NCBI GenBank assembly: GCA_902782235.1
Contig: CACZML010000003.1
Location: 1 to 42,064 of the forward strand
DNA from: Oscillospiraceae bacterium
GTDB taxonomy: Bacteria > Bacillota > Clostridia > Saccharofermentanales > Saccharofermentanaceae
DNA length: 42,064 nucleotides
Reading direction: 5' to 3'
Positions 34,717-42,064 of this stretch are shown piece after piece. Under the pieces are notes generated by a model. That model searched no databases. It was not told the DNA's origin and saw only the letters and a list, made by a program, of their open reading frames with translations. How positions within the stretch are numbered: position 1 is the first letter of the stretch; each line of letters begins with the position of its first letter. The position numbers were made by a program, and so were the translations under genes.

Positions 34717-35079
34717 TTAGGAATTTCTTGCTTTCTTTAATGCAGCAAATGATTCATCGCTCAATACATGTTCGATCCTGCACGCATCAGCTTCAGCGGT
34801 CTTTTCATTAACTCCGAGAGACATAATGAAATCTTTCAGAACAACACGTTTCTCGTATATGTTCTTTGCGATGCTCTCACCTTTCCGGGTCAATGTTATA
34901 TACCCTTGCGGATCGATCTTTATATAGCCCTCGGTCTTAAGTTTTCCCATAGCGCGGCTTACGCTCGGCTTCGAAAAACCCAAGTGATTTGCAACGTCCA
35001 ACGAACGTACCGGCTCATCTTTCTCAGAGAGCACCAATACTGATTCAAGATACATTTGCCCCGATTCTCTAAGGACCAT
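34717..35079 (-). CDS. DtxR/IdeR-type iron-dependent repressor
   Basis: A 120-aa two-domain regulator: winged helix (SLDVANHLGFSKPSVSRAMG, then the wing GYITLTRKGESIA) and metal/dimer domain ending ACRIEHVLSDE. Met in QMYLES and the C-x2-E-H set match the DtxR primary iron site; Cys rather than Glu favours iron over manganese sensing. The ancillary-site His usual before the LxxF helix is absent (EKRVVLKDF). No SH3 domain. It probably binds the GTTAG/CTAAC dyads at suf, xylA and DUF3793. It lies between xylA and eno. Confidence 0.85.
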   Translation of the reverse strand: MVLRESGQMYLESVLVLSEKDEPVRSLDVANHLGFSKPSVSRAMGKLKTEGYIKIDPQGYITLTRKGESIAKNIYEKRVVLKDFIMSLGVNEKTAEADACRIEHVLSDESFAALKKARNS

Positions 35080-35111
35080 AAAACCTCCTGTTATTCTTAA
35101 AGGGAGAAGGA

Positions 35112-35134
35112 CTGCCGCCTCATCAAGACGGCAG
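35112..35134 (-). terminator. hairpin after eno
   Basis: CTGCCG / CGGCAG stem with an 11-base loop; the minus-strand tail is TCCTTCTCCCTTT, so the U-run is interrupted. Confidence 0.4.
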
Positions 35135-35168
35135 CCCCCCTAGACATGATGTATAAACAGAGGAGAAA

Positions 35169-37263
<2,095 letters not shown>

Positions 37264-37303
37264 TTTTACTCCAGTTCTGATCAGTAGCCTGACCTGAGAT
37301 TTA

Positions 37304-37726
37304 TTAAGATGCGAGTGCTGCGCCTAACTTCTTGCAGCTCTCAACGCCATCTGCGTCCGGTGCATCATTTACCATTACGCTCTCGCAAACGAGGTTTGCA
37401 CCTGCCTGCTTGCAGCGGTCTTCCCAGTTTCTCATCCACTCGCCGTCACCCCAGCCGAATGAACCGAAGAGAGCAATCTTCTTACCGGAAAGAGAACCTT
37501 CGATGCTTGTGAACATAGGATCGAATTCGCCTTCTTCAAGAACTTCGTTACCCATTGCAGGGCATCCGAATGCGATTCCATCAAATTCAGCAAGCTTATC
37601 TGCCGTAAAATCAGAAGGACCAAGAACAGAAACCTCTGCGCCCTTCTCCTTCATACCATCAGCTACTGCATTAGCCATAGCTTCCGTATTGCCTGTACCA
37701 CTCCAAAAAACAACTGCTGTTTTCAT
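37304..37726 (-). CDS. flavodoxin
   Basis: A 140-aa short-chain flavodoxin: FMN phosphate loop [26 protein letters not shown] and the loop [13 protein letters not shown] contacting the flavin. It replaces ferredoxin as electron carrier when iron is scarce. Co-transcribed with DUF3793 behind a DtxR-type operator, which supports iron-starvation induction. It could also be the electron donor to the NifH-like protein, though nothing in the sequence proves this. Confidence 0.93.
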   Translation of the reverse strand: MKTAVVFWSGTGNTEAMANAVADGMKEKGAEVSVLGPSDFTADKLAEFDGIAFGCPAMGNEVLEEGEFDPMFTSIEGSLSGKKIALFGSFGWGDGEWMRNWEDRCKQAGANLVCESVMVNDAPDADGVESCKKLGAALAS

Positions 37727-37749
37727 TTATGTAATTCCTTTCTATGGCG

Positions 37750-38301
37750 TCAGCACGCCGTTGTTAACTTTTCTATGGTGCTGCCTTCCTTAAGTCTTCT
37801 GCAGTAGATAGTCGTGCATTTGTTGTAGAGCTCGAAACGCTTTTTAGCCTCATCAACATTGCCGTATACCTTCCAGCATCCGATACACTTGGAATCGCAG
37901 GCGTGGTTCTCGATAAAGCCTCTTACATCCTCTGACGGATAACCTAAGAACAGACCGATCTCATGCGGGAATTCGTCAGATTCAAAGAGCTTACTTATGA
38001 GAGCCTTTACGCAACCTTCCAGATCTTCAGGTTCATAACCGTATTCTGAAAGCAGTTCCTTGACGTCTTCTTCCATGAAGTATTTTCTGAGCTTCTCCGG
38101 ACGGTACATATATACCAGCGAAGGTCTATTGTCAGAACAAACAGGAATAAGACGCACACCGTAAGGACGGAGTCTGATGTTGAGAGAACGGACATGTTCC
38201 AAAGTGTATTCGTTCGTCTGCCCCATACAGTTGAACAGACTGCCAACCTTTATGCCCGCAAGAGTAGGTGCACAATTTCTCACCACCACCTCGTCAAACA
38301 T
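37750..38301 (-). CDS. DUF3793-family protein
   Basis: A 183-aa soluble Cys-containing protein (MFDEVVVRNCAPTLAGIKVG; EIGLFLGYPSEDVRGFIENH; CDSKCIGCWKVYG). DUF3793 proteins of Clostridia are regularly next to a flavodoxin and iron-regulated; the function is unknown. The start at 38301 has AAAGGA at good spacing; the longer frame has none. Confidence 0.82.
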   Translation of the reverse strand: MFDEVVVRNCAPTLAGIKVGSLFNCMGQTNEYTLEHVRSLNIRLRPYGVRLIPVCSDNRPSLVYMYRPEKLRKYFMEEDVKELLSEYGYEPEDLEGCVKALISKLFESDEFPHEIGLFLGYPSEDVRGFIENHACDSKCIGCWKVYGNVDEAKKRFELYNKCTTIYCRRLKEGSTIEKLTTAC

Positions 38302-38351
38302 CGGAAGATTCCTTTCTAGAAGTTTCCTTCGGTTATTCCCCATTTACATCT

Positions 38352-38404
38352 GTTAGTCTTAACTAACCGACAAAGAATATACCAATTTGTTTCTGAGATG
38401 TCAA
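38352..38404 (-). promoter_or_regulatory. promoter and DtxR-type operator of DUF3793-flavodoxin
   Basis: -35 TTGACA (38404-38399), 17-bp spacer, -10 TATATT (38381-38376). GTTAGT-CTTA-ACTAAC at 38352-38367 begins just after the predicted start near 38369, a typical repressor site. Confidence 0.75.
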
Positions 38405-38564
38405 TAAAAGATTTGAGTGAAATGAAAGATATTTCCTATCAGACAGGCAGGATTATCCGGAACACGCCTGTATCCTTAACGCTTGCTACACTTTTCGAGC
38501 TGATTTATATATACTGTTTTCGAGTTTTCCGACAGATTTTTTCCAGATTGTTTGTTATTTCCTA

Positions 38565-38760
38565 TTGATTTGGTGGGTTTTAGTCTCTATTATATTTGCA
38601 TGCCATAAAAACCTGTCTCAGACGGCAAACGCTTAATAGTATCATGTTTATAATCTTTCCTCTATCTGTACATGATCGCCGTTTGATTCATGATCTTTTG
38701 TTACAGTCAGTAACATAAATAATCACCCGGGAACTCTGTGAAGTTTCCGGGCTTTTAATT
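38565..38760 (+). ncRNA. candidate small RNA with own promoter and terminator
   Basis: In the 400-base gap between the DUF3793 gene and a membrane-protein gene, a plus-strand promoter (TTGATT 38565-38570, 17-bp spacer, TATTAT 38588-38593) predicts a start near 38600. A hairpin CCCGGGAA/TTTCCGGG (38726-38751) followed by CTTTTAATT could end a transcript of about 155 bases. It contains a GTTAC-AGTCA-GTAAC hairpin but no convincing coding frame. The rest of the gap shows no gene. Confidence 0.35.
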
Positions 38761-38776
38761 GACTATATCTCTTCAA

Positions 38777-39400
38777 TCAGATGAGCAGCATGAGGCCCAA
38801 GAACATAACTGCTCCGCTCCAGTTCGATGCACCACCGATCCTCGTAATAAAAAGGATTGCTGCGATAGGGATGAAATTTATCACACATGCCCACTGAGGA
38901 AGTGAAGTGGCACCGCTTACGACTGCAATAAAGAGGACCACACCGAGTGTGATCATTCCGATATAGCAGCCGATCATGGTAAGTGATGTATCCTTCATGA
39001 ACTTCACTACCGCTTTTCTGGCTTCATCGGTCCTTCCCATCTGCACATAGAACCATTCCCCTGCACCGCAGAACACATGGTGCGCTACGCCGAATGATAA
39101 AAGGACTCCTGTCGCAATGAGGATTATCACTGCGAAGGTTTTCGAGAACCCGGACATCCACAGATAGAGCCCATAATAACCGCAAGCGACCATAAGAAGA
39201 GCAAGACAGCCTGCAAGCATTGATATCAATGGATTCCTTAAGGGCATTTTCTCGAATGTTTCAGAGAGTATCTTATTGTCAGACATCTTCGTAACATCAA
39301 GTTTCCTGCCGCCCGGAACATATGTGATCAGACAGTCACAGCATCCGCATATAAGATGCCCTGCAATTGCGATCAGGAAAAGGATCTTAACTACGCTCAT
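38777..39400 (-). CDS. multi-pass membrane protein, unknown (A)
   Basis: A 207-aa protein with about six membrane helices. The first helix region, ICGCCDCLITYVPGG, parallels LCGVGDWLIGYEPEGG in the next gene, so the two are related. A GVAHHVFCGAGEWFY segment holds His and Cys within the membrane region. AGGAGG precedes the start, which overlaps the upstream gene by 14 bases. I do not recognise a function. Confidence 0.7.
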   Translation of the reverse strand: MSVVKILFLIAIAGHLICGCCDCLITYVPGGRKLDVTKMSDNKILSETFEKMPLRNPLISMLAGCLALLMVACGYYGLYLWMSGFSKTFAVIILIATGVLLSFGVAHHVFCGAGEWFYVQMGRTDEARKAVVKFMKDTSLTMIGCYIGMITLGVVLFIAVVSGATSLPQWACVINFIPIAAILFITRIGGASNWSGAVMFLGLMLLI

Positions 39401-40124
39401 TTTTGCCTCCTGTCAGTTGAAGTTTCTTTATAGCAAAATACAATGCCAGGCACATGAATGCCCATCCCCAGGATTCACCGCACGCAGAGAGGAACGCAAG
39501 CTTGCTTCCCAAAGCGGCCATTACGGCTGCGATGATCTTTGAGACGATGCTCAGGCCCATCGGACATAATATGAAAGCAGCTTTATTGATCCCCAGCTTT
39601 CCTTTTAATGCGAAATACATATAAGCGACCGTTACGGGTATATCACACAGGAAACACCAGATCAGGAACGGCAACATAGAAACAGCAACGGGAAGCATAT
39701 ATACCGGATCTGCCTTGCAGACATCAAGTCCTGCGCGAAGAGCCGCCTGCAGCATCAGAAGACAGATGCAGCATGCACAATGAAAAGATACAAACATCAT
39801 GGGAGCGGACTTTAAGCCGAATCTCATGAGCTTATACATTTTCGAATCTTTGGAAATGCCCTTGATATCCAGGAATTCCATTATCGCAGGCGCGAAATAA
39901 AGGCATCCGAATCCCGAGAGGATCCCGAGAAAGAATGACAACACATAAAACCATACCGGAACATCTGCGATGGCAGTAGTGGTAATACCAAATACGATCG
40001 GCAGCCCGCCTTCAGGTTCGTAGCCTATAAGCCAGTCACCTACGCCGCACAAAAGCAGCGAGATAAATCCGAAGATAAATACCGCTTCAAGCTTTTTCTT
40101 TTTATTGTCATCTATCATTTTCAT
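39387..40124 (-). CDS. multi-pass membrane protein, unknown (B)
   Basis: A 245-aa protein with about six to seven helices, related to protein A downstream (shared LCGVGDWLIGYEPEGG-type motif near the first helix). It contains a Cys-rich helix FHCACCICLLMLQA. Clostridial genomes hold families of such genes without assigned function. It lies 8 bases after the ATC hydrolase-like gene. Confidence 0.7.
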   Translation of the reverse strand: MKMIDDNKKKKLEAVFIFGFISLLLCGVGDWLIGYEPEGGLPIVFGITTTAIADVPVWFYVLSFFLGILSGFGCLYFAPAIMEFLDIKGISKDSKMYKLMRFGLKSAPMMFVSFHCACCICLLMLQAALRAGLDVCKADPVYMLPVAVSMLPFLIWCFLCDIPVTVAYMYFALKGKLGINKAAFILCPMGLSIVSKIIAAVMAALGSKLAFLSACGESWGWAFMCLALYFAIKKLQLTGGKNERS

Positions 40125-40132
40125 TCATCCTT

Positions 40133-40822
40133 TCACTTCTCCCTGCTGACGATAAAACCGTTTCCGTCGTGCACGGTCTGGTACTTTCCCGCTATCGGAT
40201 TCTTATCCCCCACGACAAGATAATCGCAGACAGAACTGTTTCCGCAGGTGCCTTTCCTTATGAGCGCTCCGTGGATCTGACTTATTCCCCAGTAGTCACT
40301 GTTGCAAAGGAGAGGCAGCACATGAAGAAGTCCGTGTGATTTCGCGAACTCCGCATTGGGGCACTGCGTAAAGCTGTATCTTGCAGCATGGTTAACCTTG
40401 TCATAAGGCGCATCTACATTTATAAATCCGGCCGGATATCTAACAGCGTCTTTCCTGTCTCTGTTTCCACTCTTGCGGAAAACTTTATCGATGAGCCACA
40501 TGTCACGCGGACGGTTCAGATTGAAGATCTTTCCGAGCTTTTTAAAAGGAGACATGAACATCTCATAGACCATGTCCTGAAGTTCAGAGACCGGCGGCTG
40601 ATCAGGCAACGCGGGATATAATGCGAAAACAAGAAGGCCGCCGTAGATCGCCCTGCTGTGACCATTTTTCGAGCCACCATAATCAGGACAGGTCTTCAGA
40701 TATCCGTTATAGTTATCTTCGACTTTTTTCCAGATGTTCTCAGCTTCATCCCCATAGCGTGAACGAAGCCACTTCTTAACACCCTTTCTGTAAGACAGTT
40801 TATCTAATTGAATATGTCCCAT
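40133..40822 (-). CDS. L-2-amino-thiazoline-4-carboxylate hydrolase-like protein
   Basis: A 229-aa protein whose C-terminal half matches the ATC hydrolase family, named for an enzyme in conversion of DL-ATC to cysteine: FTQCPNAEFAKSHGLLHVLP, LLCNSDYWGISQI, LIRKGTCGNSSVCDYLVVGD. Conserved Cys, His and Asp residues are in place. The family is large and usually not tested, so activity on ATC is not assured. The start at 40822 has GAGG upstream; the open frame beyond it is shadow. Confidence 0.72.
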   Translation of the reverse strand: MGHIQLDKLSYRKGVKKWLRSRYGDEAENIWKKVEDNYNGYLKTCPDYGGSKNGHSRAIYGGLLVFALYPALPDQPPVSELQDMVYEMFMSPFKKLGKIFNLNRPRDMWLIDKVFRKSGNRDRKDAVRYPAGFINVDAPYDKVNHAARYSFTQCPNAEFAKSHGLLHVLPLLCNSDYWGISQIHGALIRKGTCGNSSVCDYLVVGDKNPIAGKYQTVHDGNGFIVSREK

Positions 40823-40830
40823 ATTGTACC

Positions 40831-41337
40831 TCAGAACAGTGTACAGATCCACGCAATAAGCGCTGATATCGGGAAGAATGCGATGACGTGTGCAAGATGT
40901 GTTTTCCAGTTGTATCCGAAAAGATAATGGCCCAATACAGGCTTGCACTCAGGATAAAACCGCGGGAAGAAATTGAATCCGGCATTGCAGAGCAGCACCC
41001 AGTCAAAAAAGCCGATATCGTAAGCTTTAAGGAGCAGGAGCATGATAAGGAACCTTCCAAAAAGCTGCCAGAATGTAAGACCATCACGGATGCCCATTAC
41101 AGCGCCGATAACGACTGCTCCAATCATCAATGCAAAGGCCAGGATGATAATTATCCATCCGACTATATGCTGGCCCTTGAATCTTTCCGGTTTTGTGTCC
41201 GGGACCGCGTCTCTTACTTCCTTTGGAGCAGATGAGAAAAAGCTCTTATTCTGCACAAACCCAACGCCTCCCAGAAGGAGCAGGAAGAGCCCTGCCATCA
41301 TCATGACTGCAAGTAATAACGTGATCAGGATCTGCAT
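40831..41337 (-). CDS. membrane protein, unknown (C)
   Basis: A 168-aa protein with an N-terminal helix (LITLLLAVMMMAGLFLLLLG), a polar loop (FFSSAPKEVRDAVPDTKPER), two central helices and a C-terminal helix (HVIAFFPISALIAWICTLF). No family recognised. GAGGTGAT precedes the ATG. It ends 8 bases before the ATC hydrolase-like gene. Confidence 0.65.
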   Translation of the reverse strand: MQILITLLLAVMMMAGLFLLLLGGVGFVQNKSFFSSAPKEVRDAVPDTKPERFKGQHIVGWIIIILAFALMIGAVVIGAVMGIRDGLTFWQLFGRFLIMLLLLKAYDIGFFDWVLLCNAGFNFFPRFYPECKPVLGHYLFGYNWKTHLAHVIAFFPISALIAWICTLF

Positions 41338-41454
41338 GATATCACCTCACAATAATGTACATATGAATGCACAGATCAGCAACTGCATATACAATGGTTC
41401 CGATAATTCCGGCTATAGCCAGCTTCCTGTTATTTGATGCTATAGTTATATTCC

Positions 41455-42064
41455 TTAACGGGGTTTTCTTGCCACGCTGTGAAGTCTGCAGAATCCGCGC
41501 TTTTCGAAAAGTTCCATCTTAAGACCCGCATTCCTGCAAAGCATATCCACATCTTCTTTTCCGTAGATCCTTACATCACCGTGACCTATAAGATTGATAA
41601 GCGGCATCTCTATGTGGTTGCAAAACCACCTCGTTGCCTTGCCGTTCATCGTCATGTCACGAAGGATCAGTCTTCCGCCCGGCTTAAGCACCCTGTATAC
41701 GCTGTTGAAGAAATCCTGCACATTCGGATAGTGATGGAAACTCTCACAGCAGATGACTGCATCAAAAGAGTTCTCTTCAAAAGGAAGGTTCTCACAGTCA
41801 CCTACGACAAACTCAGCGCCGGGTATATTCTTTGCTTTTGCTACCTCGATCATCTTGGGTGTCAGATCGATCCCGGTGTAATGCTTTTCGGGATATTTCT
41901 CATATAACAGAGAGATCATCGGTGCGGTTCCGCAGCCGCAGTCAAGTAAGCTGTCAAAAGGTTCCTTCTCCAGTTCGGCAAGCACATCAGGATAATCCTT
42001 CTTGCACATCTTGTAGACGCCGGCCTGGTCAGTCTCATAGACACTTGCTGCCTTGGTGAATTCC
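41455..42064 (-). CDS. class I SAM-dependent methyltransferase (5' end outside window)
   Basis: The frame runs to the window edge without a start, so the gene is partial at its N-terminus; an internal ATG at 42009 is preceded by in-frame coding sequence (KAASVYETDQAGVYK). SAM-binding motif I reads LLDCGCGTAPMISLL, motif II ends in GIDLTPKMIEVA, then FVVGDCENLPFEENSFD and LKPGGRLILRDM. UbiE/Methyltransf_11 type; substrate unknown. First in the run with membrane proteins and the ATC hydrolase-like gene. Confidence 0.85.
   Translation of the reverse strand, partial: EFTKAASVYETDQAGVYKMCKKDYPDVLAELEKEPFDSLLDCGCGTAPMISLLYEKYPEKHYTGIDLTPKMIEVAKAKNIPGAEFVVGDCENLPFEENSFDAVICCESFHHYPNVQDFFNSVYRVLKPGGRLILRDMTMNGKATRWFCNHIEMPLINLIGHGDVRIYGKEDVDMLCRNAGLKMELFEKRGFCRLHSVARKPR

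Noticed and set aside
37332..37793. Plus-strand open frame opposite flavodoxin
   Set aside because: Shadow of the flavodoxin gene; low-complexity Ser/Pro composition and no start signal.
41342..41453. Short open frame with a membrane-helix-like sequence (KLAIAGIIGTIVYAVADL) between the methyltransferase and membrane protein C
   Set aside because: It has no ATG, GTG or TTG start at its head. It may be a gene remnant or use a rare start, but this cannot be supported.

Overview
The window looks like a chromosomal segment from an anaerobic, low-to-mid GC Bacillota (class Clostridia, gut or rumen type). The evidence is Clostridia-style AGGAGG ribosome sites, a sufCBDSU operon, a DUF4418/FtsX/LolD-type ABC exporter, a DtxR-type iron regulator, a DUF3793-flavodoxin pair, class II-type xylose isomerase and 2,3-BPG-dependent phosphoglycerate mutase. 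I see no rRNA, tRNA, CRISPR array, IS element or prophage. Most genes lie on the minus strand.

Layout. 48-4325: a beta-lactamase-fold lipoprotein, a YcaQ-type crosslink glycosylase under a LexA-like box, a nitrilase, two paralogous small four-Cys proteins and an HD-domain protein. 4393-9956: an operon for a nitrogenase-like enzyme (D-like, K-like, NifH-like, NifX/NifB-like, then a MORN-like protein). 10078-13364: a LysR regulator, an SDR oxidoreductase and O-acetylhomoserine sulfhydrylase 1 behind a Met/Cys-rich leader peptide and attenuator. 13443-19602: a second LysR regulator, then a MacB-like exporter with DUF4418 and a Ssu/Tau-type importer. 19696-21624: a GNAT protein and a second O-acetylhomoserine sulfhydrylase. 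21690-24077: HEAT protein, CPBP/PadR pair and a type I toxin-antitoxin locus. 24132-25328: serine acetyltransferase behind a leader peptide with five consecutive Cys codons. 25346-28100: TraX-like protein and two lipoproteins. 28191-33010: sufCBDSU. 33298-38404: xylA, DtxR regulator, eno, gpmA, flavodoxin, DUF3793. 38565-42064: a possible small RNA, membrane proteins, an ATC hydrolase-like protein and a partial methyltransferase.

Main interpretation. 4393-21624 reads as a sulfur-scavenging island. The nitrogenase-like proteins keep the NifH metal and nucleotide residues and all six P-cluster-type cysteines. The only cofactor-assembly gene is NifB-like (no NifE/N, no nitrogen genes), and they sit beside two O-acetylhomoserine sulfhydrylases and a sulfonate-type transporter. 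This matches methylthio-alkane reductase (MAR, marBHDK of Rhodospirillum rubrum), which cleaves C-S bonds to free methanethiol for methionine synthesis. The substrate is inferred.

Regulation is unusually readable. Near-identical LysR boxes (ATAN-N7-NTAT) are centred 66 bp upstream of the predicted starts of the nitrogenase-like operon, LysR2, O-acetylhomoserine sulfhydrylase 2 and probably the importer operon. Two sulfur genes carry leader-peptide attenuators. Three sulfur promoters share a 19-bp motif. Three GTTAG...CTAAC dyads mark a probable iron regulon covering suf, DUF3793-flavodoxin and, unexpectedly, xylA.
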